64,000 bases of DNA from Karalla daura (GCA_029224185.1 CM055188.1:10122997-10186996), one strand, 5' to 3'; counted from the first letter of the stretch, positions 23,001 to 36,389 are shown. The notes: generated from the sequence alone by a model not told the origin. Made by a program: numbers and translations.

Positions 23001-23759
23001 ATCACTTGTGAGGAGCAGGTGCTGCCAGTGAGGATGGTTCGGTTTGGTTTGGTTAAGTTAGGTTTGAAAGCTTGGTTCAGATCAGCTCTATATTTACTTT
23101 TTTTATTTAGTTGTCATGACTCGTCATTTACTGTCATGAGAAAACATCGCAGAATGAACCGGCTCTTTGAAAAAAGTTGAAATGAACTTCACAGTTAGAG
23201 GAAATTAATAAGTAGAAACTTAAATAAGAGTAGTGTGTGAGAAAGATGTGCAGGTAAGGCAAATCATTAAAAGCATATTAAAACCAGAGAATGGCTGAAC
23301 CTTTCATCTCTTCTGGTAAAATGGATTTGGTTTAATCCTCTTTCCAGGAGATGTTGTTTGTTAAGAAGGTTATTATTTCTGATGGAGGACTTTTTTAAAT
23401 GCACATGAAAACCTGATAATCACATCTTTGATGGGTCCCAGGGTTGTTACACAACTTGTGAAGCAGCAGACAATGTTTCACATTAGTTGGCCCTTTCTTA
23501 ATAGGTTTTTTTTTGTTTCAAACCATTTTTGCAACATTGAATTTCCCCCAGAGAAAAGGAAGACATGAGTCATTTAATCAGCCTTTTTAAGTAGATTTGT
23601 TCACACATGAAAAAAAGACCTCCAGTCCTGGGATCAGTGGGATAAGTCATCTGCTATCCTGCTGAGATGGTATTGTGCCTGATTCCTGACAGGAACCAGT
23701 AAACTGACACACAAACTGCCTGTGTTTTTTACTTGAGGTCTGAGATGAGCTAACCAAAA

Positions 23760-23791
23760 TACAGATGTGTGTTGTACGAAACACATCTGTA
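23760..23791. repeat. Perfect 11-bp hairpin, 10-nt loop
   Basis: TACAGATGTGT (23760-23770) pairs fully with ACACATCTGTA (23781-23791). Confidence 0.8.
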
Positions 23792-26700
23792 ACACTGATG
23801 GATCAAAGCTTTGCTGGCTTGTAAAAAATAAACATGTAAACAGAGTTTCCATGTTAATATTATTGAGATGTTACTTTCTTTTGGGGTTTTGCTGTAAAAT
23901 ATGCTCTTGTTAAAAGATAAATCTGGATTTATTCTCAAACAACTCTGAGACTAGCTCCTCATCTGCCTTTCCTCTCCGCAGTCATCTTCACAAACATGCC
24001 AAAGGATCCTGCTGGTTTCACTACAGGTTACAAAATATGTGCATTAGCACTTTTTTTAAAATCCAAATTAAAGATTGGAGACAGTGTGTACACTGAAAAT
24101 AATGTAAAACTGTGTGTGCACTTTCGCCTTGAGCCACCAGAGAGTGCCAATGCATTATCAAGAGTGACCGATAATTGTTAGCAATTATAATATGGAAGGT
24201 GAACTAGATGTGCAATCGCTTTAATCAAATCAGTGTCATGATCTTATTTTTCCATAAAATAAGAGCTGTAACTCATTTGCGAAAAAGGACCCGGCAAATT
24301 ACAACCAAAAACAATTGTTTGCGTTGTCTCTCACGTTGCGTGTTAAGAGTGACAGATTAAACCCAACCACGCATGGTTTAGCAAGGCTACGGTAGGTGTG
24401 AGTGAGAGAATGAATAGTGTGCGTGTCTGTGAAAGTGTATTCCCTGCCATCGTCCTATATGAGACAGACACTAGCAGAACCCCTCACCCGTTCTGCTGTG
24501 GGGTTGCTCAGCTCTAAACTGCTAATGATCCCAGATCAGATCCACAAAACCTAATCTGTCACATCAGCAGCAGGCCAACTCTGCCATTTACTCTCAGCTG
24601 CTTCTCAGTGTAGGTAAGAAAGCCTGTTTCTCTGTTTTACGCTAATTACATCAGTTTCCGTGTGCAGTGTCTTACAGGAAGTGGAAAGGAACAGGCTGCC
24701 AGCTACACAGCTGCAGTCAATTTACCTTAATGTGTCTCTGTGGCACTACTTTAATTAAGGCTCTAAGCGTGACAAGTGGAACACTGGCCAAGTCTCTGAA
24801 ATCTGGCAACCTCTAAAAGTTTGCAAGATGTGTCATCACCTCGTAATTAGCCCGAGCTGAGCCAACAATTGACACGTGGCTGTGTCTGACACGCCTGTAA
24901 ATATGTATGTTGCAAATATGTACATGCAAACACCTATAGAAAAATTTTAATCACAATTTTTACGCATTTTTTAAAAAAGTTTTGCCCTACCCTGTTCCTA
25001 ACACCTTTTACACTTCAACTAATACTTTACCAATACTTAGAAATATTGACTACAATTTGTATTAGTCTCTATTAGTCACCAGTCAGGTCCTTTCTCTGTT
25101 GTGTCTCTCATGTTTATTGTTGTTGTTGTTCTTAAATGCCTGTCTTTTGGTCTTCTTTTCTCTTTCCATGTCTATGTTTTGATGCTCTATGCTCCATATA
25201 TCTGAGATCATGGCGCAAGGAGTTTGGTCTCCATGTGCCTCTTTGGTCATTCTCTCACTTTTTGTTGAATGTTGAGAACTTTTAACATTTAATTTTTTGT
25301 CAGTTTTTTGTTACAGCCTGCACACTCACTTGATTACCACTTATATAATCCCCATCACTCTGTACGACTCTCTGCTCTCTACTACTGAAAACACTTCTAT
25401 ATAAATACATTATTTGTCACCTTGTTCTGCTTTTTTTTTTTCAAAGTCATAAAAAGTTCAACATACATCATTAACTCCTCGTGAAAATGTACTACAGGGA
25501 GCATCCACTTTCAGACCTTGGTGACCTCTGAGAGAGTGGGTGCCAGGTGAGGAGAGGGGGCAGGTGAGGCTGAATTCACAGTGTGCACGGGAGGATGTGG
25601 GGTTTCATTATTCTCTTTCTCACAGAGTGCTTTTACAGCCGTTCTCAGGAGGGTGTCACTTTCCCTTCCACCTTACTCTCCATTCCTCAACCCCACAGAG
25701 GAATCACTTTCCTGATGGAAGTGGAAAGTTTACGACCACCAGTCACATGATGAGTCCCTCATGCATACAATGAATTCTGGATGTCTGTGCATATCTGCAG
25801 AAGGTTTCCAAGGATGAATCAGACATGCAGAAAGATTCGTTCCCAGGTGTATTTCAAGAAGAGACATAATATGTGATTTGGAGTCTTGATGTCCAAATGC
25901 AGAAAACAGGGTTGACTAGTCATGCTGTATATCTATATTTTTACACTGAACATGTACGACAATTAATGAATTTTGCTGTCACACACACACAGTTCAGAGC
26001 TTATTTATGGATTCAGCAGCATTTCTGCGACAGCAGAGATCAGACACAGACCCTGAATGTCTCCATCTTTGTTGAGCACCAACTCCACCCAACACCTGCT
26101 CCATTCAGACAGGGAAAGGAGGTCGAGGGGTATTTAAAGTGCATCGTGAACTTTCAAGTTGAACGTCGAAAGCAAACAGTGTTCTGCCATATGCTGTAAA
26201 CATGTTGATGCCTGCTTTAAAGCTGGCAGTTTTAATATTGGGATCTTCATCAAGTGACTCAGGTTTGGAGCCAGCCTTGGGAAGCCGTTAGAAGAACTGC
26301 GGTTTTTGTCCCCCGAACACAAAAGCTTATCATTATTACTGTTATTTTCCACAACTTTACTTTTCTTGTTATTTCTCGTGCAAAAAAACAGATTGTTTCA
26401 TTGTGATAGGAATTGTAAAGCCACATATTTGTATTCTATGGCACTGTGTAATCAGTGGCAACCTGTCATCAAGACTCAAGACTCTCGTCAGATTTCAAAG
26501 AATTTCCATTTGGTTTTGTTTTTGATTGGCCAAGAAAAGGCTTTTTACCCATACACATCAACATGGTTTTGATTTACACCCCATTCTTCCATCAACTGGA
26601 TTCTCGGTTTTTGGTGGTGGAAATGTGTGAACTATTAGACACAATAAGAACGAACAGCAAATTGGAAACCCATGTTGACAAAAGCTGTTTTTTCAGATGT

Positions 26701-28722
26701 AATTTGTGAGTTTCCCAGATTGTTCATAAAAAAATTTATTACCGCAACAATTTGTAAAATCAATTAGCAAGTGTAATCAAAGAGCTTAATGTGCATACTG
26801 GGACCTCAACCATGCAACATGCCCACACACAACATCTTGACAGAAGTATTCAAAAGTCAGTGATGCCCTCGCAAAAGTTCATTGAGGACGGCCGTCCTTT
26901 TGCGTGCTCAGGCCTGCAGTTTATTTGTCTTTCGGTCTTGTTATTCACTCCTGTCGCACATGCTCTCCCATAATTCTCTTATGTTTACGTCTCTGCTGTC
27001 CATGAAGGCTCCAGCTGCCATCTCAGCTGGTCACGTCTATCCCATTGTTCAGACTGCTGTTGGACAAGGCCTCCGTGATTAATATTAAATGGGGGTTTGC
27101 GTAAGCTGACCCAGTGACAGCCACACATGTGCTGTTGTTATTTGATCTCTGCTTTACTGACTAACGTGAAGTAGATAAGACCACACCACATAAACGCCAT
27201 TTGACCATGAAATTTGTGAATCAATAAGTAAATGTTGCTTCTGAATGACATACGGTGTAAAGGCCATCATGGCTTATGCATCAACTGTTTCCACAGAAAT
27301 GATGGGAGAAAGACTGAAAGTGGAGTGTAAATGTTTGAGTTTTACCCTCCGTTAGTCGTCCTCCAAGATATTCCACATGAGGAGTAACAAAAAACCTGAA
27401 ACAAAACTAAGCAAGAAAAAGGATACTGACACAGACAATTCAGTTGTTTTTTTCACATTTCACATTTTAGCAATTATTGATGTAATACTGCGGGGCAATA
27501 GTCTGCTTATATGGTCCTGTGCCCCTTATGCAGCACTGCAGGAGTATAGAAATAAGTAATAGATCATGGTTGATCTAGTTTGACCGAGATGGTTTGATAC
27601 TAGTGAAACAGCAACAGAGCGACTGTCGTAGCTGCTCGACGGATGTGTGACATGTCCATGACTTTGCAGTACATGGTTCACCTGTCTTGTGCTTCGTAAC
27701 ACTGACTGAAGGTATAATTGGAACAATGTGAGTCAATAAACAGTCTTCACAGTTCATTGACATGCGTTGTGGTTGACAACACATTTGTAGCTTGAAAATT
27801 CTTCAAAGGCAAAGTGAGATGCGGCTGCCAACAGCATGAAGGTGGTGAATACCTAAGCACCCAAGAATTCATTCATTACATCACTGGGGGGTGAATAAAA
27901 GCAGTTGGCTAATAATTCGAGTCAGCAGCATTATTGCTTTAAAAAATTAGAGGGAGACGCGCAGCCAAACACCATTAGTGGTTGATGTTAAAAGCAGCCA
28001 ATTTTGTAAGGAAACAATGAAGAAGGAAAAGGACATTTCTGCTACAGAATTTTCCTGCGATAAAATTTAACAGCGGATGGTAGTTATTCTAAATGTAATG
28101 ATTCATGGTTGGGGAAAGTGTGAATGTCTCCACAGAGGTTTTGGCATTAAGTTCAACTCTAATAATTTTGAAAATTCACAACCATGAACAAGCACAGTCA
28201 GCTGATGCAGGGGATGCAAAGGGCTTTCAGAAAATATCGTTTACCACTTTGAATTATTGTTTCAAAGTTTTAATGTTTCTCAGGTACTCCAGCGAAGCAG
28301 AAGGCAGGAGCGTCCTTGTAAAACAGAACATAGAGGACATACCACCAAGTAATGACAAATATCTTTATTTAAATAGATGAAACAATGCAATTCAATGTGC
28401 AGAAAAATGTGCGAGTGTGGTAGTGGTTGACCAGTGAAGTCTGCAGAAGTGTGACATTCAAAGCTCAAACTGAAGCAAACAGGAGTAAGAGGAATAAGAG
28501 TATTTTGGAGTATTTTGGAGTTTGGAGTTTTTATTTTGGAGAGTATTTAACTATGATGATTACCTCCAAGACCCCACTTTCCCATTTTCCATCATACAGA
28601 AAAATATAGCACACAAGAAAATCAACTCCAGCCGTCGCTTGATACTTGACCAAGAACGTCTTGCAAAAATAGTCACCTTGCAAGAAAATGATAAACACGC
28701 TTTGGGCCTAATGGTGTTTGTC

Positions 28723-28860
28723 TGGGTCTGCTGGTCTCCTGCATCACATAAGACAAAGGAGGGGACACACACCAGACAGGTCGTCAGTCCACTGCAGGGC
28801 ACATGAACACACACTGTTCACTCACACCCTCACACCTCGTGACAACCCAGAGTCCAGATA
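28723..28860 (+). repeat. Common teleost interspersed repeat, copy
   Basis: It keeps 'ggtctgctggtctcc', 'ccagacaggtcgtcagtcca', 'ctgcagggcac' and 'cactcacaccctcacacct' in family order. The tail after these blocks is missing. Confidence 0.55.
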
Positions 28861-28869
28861 ATAGATCAT

Positions 28870-30310
28870 TATTTGTTTTTGCACCAACCAGGTGGGCACC
28901 TGGGCCCACATCCGCAAAGATTCCTAATTAGATAATCATTAAATGCCACGATATATGCAAAATAAAGATGGCAAAGATTAACGTGTTATTTTCAATTTTA
29001 GCTTTGCCTGAGAGGAGTTTGGCAGTATGATGCTTTTGGTTTTGGTTTAGTTGTTTCCTGTACTTTCTTGAATAAATTCCTCCCAATGTGTCATGTTGTG
29101 TTGCTTCCTGTCTTAATGTGTCTTAATGTGTTTTTTCCTGCAGGTATCACTTATTCAGACATCTACATCAGTTCCTTGTGTTTCTTGTCAGTCTTCACAA
29201 CTTCACAACTGTTTTATTGTATTTGTCTGCCTAAGCAGGCCCGCTCTGTTTTTCCTCCACCAGTCACATCCTTTGCTCTCTCTCCCCACCTGTTGCACAT
29301 GGTGCTGTGTCTCGGCTGTGTTTGATCCAGTCCGCCTGTTGTCTTGTCTGAACACTTTTCATACAGGGTGAAAACCTGGTCTTGTTCTATAGACAAAACT
29401 GTTAAACCAGTTTGTTGTGGTTTATGAATGTATTGATCTCAATTTCCATCCATATGTTTTAAATAATCTGCACTAGGATGACTGACAGGTGGAAAAGTAA
29501 AGATAATTAAATGACATAAGAACATTTATTATCCTCTTCCACATCTTACATATCAATTTGAAACTACACTTGCTTACAGAAATGCTGCCTTGACGCAAAC
29601 AATCCTACTTGCTCCAGTTACGCGCACTGTGCCATAAAGGCAATTTATGATGCAAACTACAACCAATAAAGCAAAATGGTTTGTTTTATGGGGCACACTG
29701 ACATGGCATGAACATCCCATCAGACCATCCAGAACATGACGAAACCATCTGCTGTTTAATTTCTCCATTGTGCTGCAACATTTCAAAATTAAGTCATAAA
29801 CAGCAAAGTGTCAACTCGTCAGCAGAGCTTTGGGAGAAGAGGGGTTTGGCTGCTGTCTGATGCAGCTCTCTGACTGGCCGTCTGGCTCCTCGGACTCTCG
29901 TTCAGCATCGAGTGCTGCCAGTTTGCCCATCAGTGTTTGAAGTGGCGTTGGAGATGCTGATCTTGGTTCACTGTGCCAATGAATAAGAGCAGCAACATCA
30001 GGCCAAGCAGCTGATGGCCATAAATAAGTTTAACACGGAATATTAAGACTATTGGCTCCCGGCAAGCACAAACTGCTTTTCCTTTTGAGAATGTCTGAGT
30101 TAAAAAAAAGAGGAAAAAAAGATGCTTTTGCAAGTCTGAACGAACTCTTCCAACACACACAAATGCTCGAGTTTTGTTTTATTTTTCTTATTGCTTCTTA
30201 CCTTCCCTCTCTTGGACTTGCACTCATTTGTGTTTGGTCAATTATTGGTTGTCTCTGTTGTCTCTAATTATTTTGGCTCTTTGCACTGTTCATATTAACA
30301 CAAACCCTCC
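28870..30310. other. Intergenic, no gene recognised
   Basis: No coding or repeat structure was recognised between the repeat copy and the CTTT array. Confidence 0.5.
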
Positions 30311-30312
30311 AT

Positions 30313-30455
<143 letters not shown>

Positions 30456-30459
30456 TATG

Positions 30460-33260
30460 GCTGACATGACAATTAAGACTTTTGTGAATCGATGACTGAT
30501 CCCTATATTCCTATGTCTACTCCCTTCAAAACAATGGAAAGAAAATGATAAGACCTAAAATGCAATTTCCATTCCATATTTAATCTTAGCATTGAAAACA
30601 AACAAAAAAACAACAAACTTAAATAGATGAAATAAGATGAGAAATGTATGAAATGCAGTGCCCTGAAAGGCAGAACAATATCAGGTTCATATGAAAAGCT
30701 GAAGGCTCAAAAGTGTAGCCTAAAAAAAGTCTCGAGACTTGATGACTTTATGATCTCCCAGATGTTCAGACCTAGTCTTGAAAGACTTATGCAATACCTA
30801 CAACCAAAATACACACGTTTAGTATGAAACAGTCAGTCCTGTGGGTGTGAAAGGTGGCTGTAAAAGTTTATAGTGCCTTCCTTCAAACACAGTTGTGTTA
30901 TAGTGTACTCCACTGGGGACACTCAGAGAAATCCACTTCCCCATCAGTTCTGTGCTTAGCAAATCCCCTGCACCCATAAGTTCCCTGGAAATCTGGGCGA
31001 GCCCCTGCTTTGAGAGTCACGAAAAATTAAATATTAGAGGAAAATCTCATTCCGAAACTCAGGTCAAACTTAAATGCAACTTGGACTGTGAATGGGCCCT
31101 GATGGGACACAAAAACAGTGGATAAAAACAACGGGTCACAGTGGGTGCTGTCAAGCAAGACTGAATTACAATACTATTATTTTTTTCACGTTGAGAGATT
31201 TCGTTCACCCACAAAGTGACAAAAATGAGCCAAAGTTCTTCCTAGTATTGGATTACCATGTGTATTTTAACATGCTTTTTCTCTGCTGATCTTATCTTAT
31301 ATTACACGATGTATCTGTAAAATGCTGTACGTTGCTGAGGTTTATCACAGACACACCTCTTTCTTCTGTGAGGAATGTGAAAAAGTTATAATTTAGCCAT
31401 CAATCCAAAACATAGCTGCCCTGCAACTTGTGCTATTTTCCCCATCACACAGCGAACGGACAGATGTGAGTGCTGATGCAAGCCCAAACCAACCTGCCAA
31501 CACAGCTTTCAAAGGCGGCAGACTTTCCATTACTTGATAAAGGACTGGATTTAAAGTTAAGCCCCAGTGACATGTTTCTCAAGATGAATGATGTCCTACA
31601 GGCCCTGTTGACGCCACATGATTAAGTGCATAGAAATACAACTCTCCTAATAGGGTAAAAACCGCACGTCAGAGCATCACCACAGGCCTCAGTTGAATAC
31701 TCTCCATTCTGATTGGCAGTGATCACACATATTAGTAACTTCATTTCTTCATTTACCGTTCACTTAATTTATTATTTCTTGCACCGTTACTGGATATCTT
31801 GGGAGAGTCACAGCAGAGAAACTCTTTTGGTGGACTGCTTAGCGGAGTGTTCAGTGTCCCTTAAGTTGGACTGGCCTAAATGACCTGCTGTGATCGCCTC
31901 ACATTTCGACCGTCATGACTGTTTTGTTTTTGGTGGCCTCACACCTGAAGCACGAAGCCTCTCCATGGACAACTGTTGATCTGTAACACACCCTGCCGAG
32001 GTTCTCTTGGTGCTGCCCTTGTTGACCTCTGTGTGAACCAGGATCGCCAGGAACTGCTTGGACGGGGACACACGCTCACATCACTCCTGGGTCAGTGGAC
32101 TCTCCTCACTCCATTCTTGTGTCTCCCTCCTGCCTGCAGCCCAGGATGATGGATTGGATCAGCAGCTGGAGTGAGTTTGCTCCTTACAGTCTGAGGAGCA
32201 TCATGGTAGCCTTAGTAATGTTTGGATGTACACCGCAGCAATCCTATCCACCCCGCTGGCTGACAGCGAGGGAATGTTGCCCAATTCTCTGTGGCCATTT
32301 CACCCTGTCTGCGCAGTGTGAAGTGGCAACGCCACACCTTGTACTTTCCCTTGTTGATTTCAGCCAAACCCTCTGTTAGATTTTTCCATGCTGTTTTTCC
32401 CATCTGTCTGTCAGAGAGCTCTGTGTTATGTTGCCTCCGGAGGCTTTGGACTGGCTGTTCTGGCTAATATGAGCATTTCCTCGCCTCCTGCGACAAATGT
32501 GTTCTTTTTCCCCTCCACTGACTCTCTTTTATAGAGAGACTTCGTGACTTGGAGAATCTGATCTTCATTGTTCATGTCACACGTTGGTCCAGCCTCTGCT
32601 CCGCAGCCTTGTGATGTGTGAAGCTGTCTGCAGGATGACTGTGGCGCCATTAGAGAGGTTGAGTGGTGAAAGCCTCAGTCTATCTCTACATTAGGCTCTG
32701 GCCTGCAGCAAGTAAGGTGGGGAGGGAGAGGACCCTGTGATGATTTCTGCTGTCAACTGCTGCCACCTCACTGGCGTCCAGAGAGAAAACAACATCTGGA
32801 GGGTCTGATGTAGCAGTGTCTTGTCTCTGGATGAAACCAAACTCAATTGATGTGATGCCTCTCAAACAAAAAGGATGTGGATCCATGGTGAGAGCCGGTT
32901 CATCTTGCAGAAATTTTCACAATATTCACGCAATCCGTCACTGCGGACTATCGTTAGTAGAATTAATTAACTTTGTTGTTTGAGCTAAAATGTTAACAGC
33001 AGCCCACTGGATTGTACGAGTACAAATAGTTTAATCTCACCTCAACTCACCTGTCCATGCCGCCACATTGTTCGAGTCTATCAGGTAAATCTCGTCCCTG
33101 ATACATCATGCCAGGTGTGCCATGGTATGCTGTGGTTACCGTGGTGACCATGCTAACCATGGCATAGAATGATTACTATGTTGCCAGGCAACTAAGGATG
33201 CGTAGATTGTCCAATAATAAGTTTCATTTTAAGATGGTGGTCAGCTTTGTTTGCCACTGA
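30460..33260. other. Intergenic, no gene recognised
   Basis: A relatively GC-richer patch at about 32000-32900 has several moderate open frames on both strands, but no domain or splice pattern could be assigned. A nested imperfect inverted repeat (GCCATGGT at 33119-33126, ACCATGGC at 33156-33163) lies near the right edge. Confidence 0.4.
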
Positions 33261-33267
33261 GGTTTGA

Positions 33268-33789
33268 CCATGGATGTGTTATAAGACCGGGATAGGGCGC
33301 CACCCCTCTGCCGGCCAGCCGTCGTCACCCAGTGGCCAGCCCTGGTATTGCAACAGAAATCCCATTGGGCCCAAAAAGCATTTTCCCCATAGACGGCAAT
33401 AGCAAAAGAGACGGCTCTAAAACTGTTGACAGGATGTCCTCAGCTGCAGACATAGTTCATTACTGATCTCTGTATTGCATATTTTTAATTCATGGACTTT
33501 TCATGTGTCAAAAAAAATTTGAATGACATAAAAGTCACTAAAAAGTTTCACATCACAGTGTGATGTCACAACAGTTCACATGCACTCTCAAAGCGCATGC
33601 TTTTCGTCTCGCCACGCTTTCTCCCTGTGTTCATGGTCCCGTGTTGCCTGATGGGAGTCACTCTACTGCTCAAGCTCTATTCTTTCCATGATGCGGAAGC
33701 AAGTCGTATGTGCCAGCGAGCAGGGTTACATAGGAATGAATGGGCCGCCATATTTGGTCCGGTATCCAGTACTTGTTATACATCCATGG
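33268..33789. mobile_element. MITE-like element with TIRs and 6-bp direct repeats
   Basis: The left end CCATGGATGTGTTATAAG (33268) and the reverse complement of the right end (CCATGGATGTATAACAAG) share a perfect 10-bp terminal inverted repeat and then imperfect pairing. The hexamer 'gtttga' immediately flanks both ends (33262-33267 and 33790-33795), as a target-site duplication would. The interior is non-coding and includes a perfect odd palindrome CATCACAGTGTGATG at 33551-33565. Text such as 'ggaatgaatgg' and 'tatacatccatgg' is familiar from teleost non-autonomous elements. An alternative outer boundary exists, because a 12-bp direct repeat 'gaggtttgacca' lies at 33259-33270 and 34129-34140. 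Confidence 0.55.
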
Positions 33790-33799
33790 GTTTGAGACA

Positions 33800-34424
33800 G
33801 TGCTAGTGACAGCGTAGCTGACAATTTTGAAAGCAAAAATGTGGAAAATGTGGAAAAACTCTACATTGTGCTGATCCAGTTACTGTATGAATTCAATACC
33901 ATCCAGTGCAGCTTTACAAAGGTGCCACTGTGCTTGCATAGTAATAATAGAGACCTTCTGCACAGTGCTCTCCCTAAGACCTATATGGTCAGAGGTCATC
34001 TACATTATATTGGTCCCCACACTGGGTGGACCACTTCAGAACAACAGTCACATCTGAGGTATCCTGCTTTACGATCCAACAAACCACTGGTGAAGAGGTC
34101 GGAGGTCAATTCTAAGTTATGGTCCCCCGAGGTTTGACCAACCTTTCTTGTTTCAACAGACTGTGGAGGTTTTCTTTGTCACACATCTCTCTCAGTCAGC
34201 GAAGCAACCTTGAAAGATGAGATACTTCTCTCAGATTGGGGGGACAAAGTCAGGCAGATAAATCAAGCAGACAGTAGCTTTATTGTCTGTGTCATGCCTA
34301 TCATCTGACATCTGGGGCTGCTCCACATTGCATGCTCTTTAATCTGTAAATGGTTTCTCAAGTAGACATAAACAGTTTTTTAATCTGTAAAGTATGTAGA
34401 AAGAGCCATTTTATCCCACAGATG

Positions 34425-34458
<34 letters not shown>

Positions 34459-35371
34459 AAAAAGGTGTGGAAACTCCAGATAACAGCATTTAAAATCTTG
34501 ATGTTTTATGAGACACCTGCAAATCATTATTATGTTTTTAACATATTGAGTTTTTCCTTTACACCAGAACACAAAACGGTTAGAGATCATATCCCTGTTG
34601 CATATTGTTTATATCTAATTTCATTGTGTCTCAGAATTTAATTCAAACCCCCTGGTTGGCCTTAGCGGGACCAAAGTAAGCAAACCTTTTGCAACATAAT
34701 AACAACTGAGGGCCACAAGAGGAGTTTCAATCCCAAATGGAGTTATGCAAGAGAGGAAATTAGAGGCTGACAAATGAAAACTGCTTCATTGTTGCATGCA
34801 CAGGGTGTGATTGGTCACCTCTGACCTCTGACCAAACAAGGTACAAAGATCAAGAGGCTGAGCAGAGATGAAAAGATTTAGGTTTGAGATTAATTTTCAC
34901 TGTGATTTCAGACTGTTAACTGAGAATGGATCTTACTTTTCTGAAACATGCCTATTATTATTATTATTATTATTTTAACAAATCCTTAATCACTCAAATC
35001 ATTGATTTTGATTAACATGGTTTAGTGAACCAGACATTACATTTATTTCTGGAAACAGCAGAGCAACACAAAATTTTACTGATAATCTGCTCAGTCAGTT
35101 GATACAAGTGATAGACGCTCCAATAAGTTAATAAATCACAGCTCATAAACAGCTCAGCCACACTGTGTGTGAATGTATCTTTCTCATGTATCTCATGTCT
35201 TGTTTGTACAATGTCAAGGCTGACGTGACTTTGATTTTCTATAAGCACATCTTATTTGAGATTTTACCATTAAGTTGGTTTAGTTTTACTCATCAGCTGA
35301 TATTCAGGGAATTACCTGTCATGTCGAGAATGCGCCAAAGTGAAATCTGCATGAAGTTATATAACTTGTGA

Positions 35372-35413
<42 letters not shown>

Positions 35414-35960
35414 CATCTAAGTTCATAGAGCAATAGCACCCAGCATGATCAGCAAGGTCCAGCTGTTTCGGCAGTGTGTGCTGGTCACCTGTGCTTGCTG
35501 AGTGATGCTGAGACAAGAGGAAAATCTGAAGGAATCACACACTCGCAGGAGTAGTTATCTCATCACTGCCAACAATATGATCATGGTCTGACACTGTGAT
35601 GATCATTATAACTGTTGCCAATTGAGTTTGTAAAATTGATGCGAACACAGCAAAGCAGTTTGTTTGCCAGCGAACATACAGCGAAGGCACGCCACCTGCT
35701 TTGAGTTAAAGTCGATGTTTTGTCTGTTATCCGAAGTTCAGAATTGTATTTTAGGAAAAGCGCCTGAAATCAAAACCATGGCTACGAGCAACTCAAGACA
35801 ACCGACAGTTTACAGAAAACAGGTGAATGAGACGGGGGCCACGGTCAGCCGCTGTTATCAGCAGTGGTCACATCTAATAGAAACCATGCTTCAAAGTTAG
35901 GATCTGGTTCACATTTATCTGTCCATCCTCTGCATAATTTGACCTTTCCCATCCCCCAAC
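33800..35960. other. Intergenic with small microsatellites
   Basis: It contains (AT)n at about 34428-34455, (ATT)n at about 34955-34975 and (AT)n at 35374-35409. No gene is recognised. Confidence 0.5.
35374..35409. repeat. (AT)n microsatellite
   Basis: About 17 AT units. Confidence 0.93.
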
Positions 35961-35964
35961 TCAC

Positions 35965-36071
35965 AGGTCCCGCCTCCACTGCAAACCTCCCGGTACGTCT
36001 TCATTACCAGCAGCAGGGCAAGGTACTGCTACTTAGGCAGGGATAAAAGAAGACAGGGAGGAGAGGGGCAC
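35965..36071 (+). promoter_or_regulatory. Candidate promoter (GC box, TATA-like)
   Basis: A CCGCCTCC GC-box-like site lies at 35970-35977 and a TATA-like GATAAAAG at 36042-36049. A start site would then fall near 36070-36080, just ahead of an ATG-free segment ending in a strong splice donor. This is inference from local motifs only. Confidence 0.3.
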
Positions 36072-36131
36072 AGAAAGAGAAACATTACTCACAGAAAGAG
36101 GAAGAGGGAGACTAAGACAGTCAGACAGAGT

Positions 36132-36162
<31 letters not shown>

Positions 36163-36387
36163 GGAGGGAGTGGAGCAAAAAAGGAAGACACTGGAAAAAA
36201 ACGTTAAAATTAGAGGTGAAGTGTTGAAAAAGGGAGGGAGGAGAGCGGTGACTTGTGGACCAACGAGGCACAGAAATAAAGACGTGTAGGAAGGGGACGG
36301 AGAAAGGAGAGCGGCACACCGTAGAAACAAGAGACAGCGAGAAACTGAGAGTGACAGCTGACAAACTGCTGGCTCGGCAAACCACAG
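36072..36387 (+). other. Candidate 5' untranslated exon, possibly of asip1
   Basis: This purine-rich segment of about 315 bp contains no ATG, has more CpG toward its 3' half than its surroundings, and ends in CCACAG followed by GTAAGG (donor at 36388). An embedded (GA)n tract lies at about 36133-36162. Vertebrate agouti genes usually have distant untranslated first exons, and the next plus-strand coding exon is asip1 at 47701. Without transcript evidence this is a suggestion only. Confidence 0.3.
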
Positions 36388-36389
36388 GT

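Larger units (their letters stand above)
20845..28720. other. Intergenic, no gene recognised
   Basis: It holds a (GT)n tract (22972-23000), an 11-bp perfect hairpin (23760-23791), a CTCF-like core (24134-24147), a weak minus-strand trace of the common repeat near 24385-24465 and a 14-bp palindrome (26885-26898). No exon chain was found on either strand. Confidence 0.45.

Noticed and set aside
32095..32403. Possible retroelement integrase-like text in a GC-richer patch
   Set aside because: No catalytic motif or consistent frame could be found on either strand.
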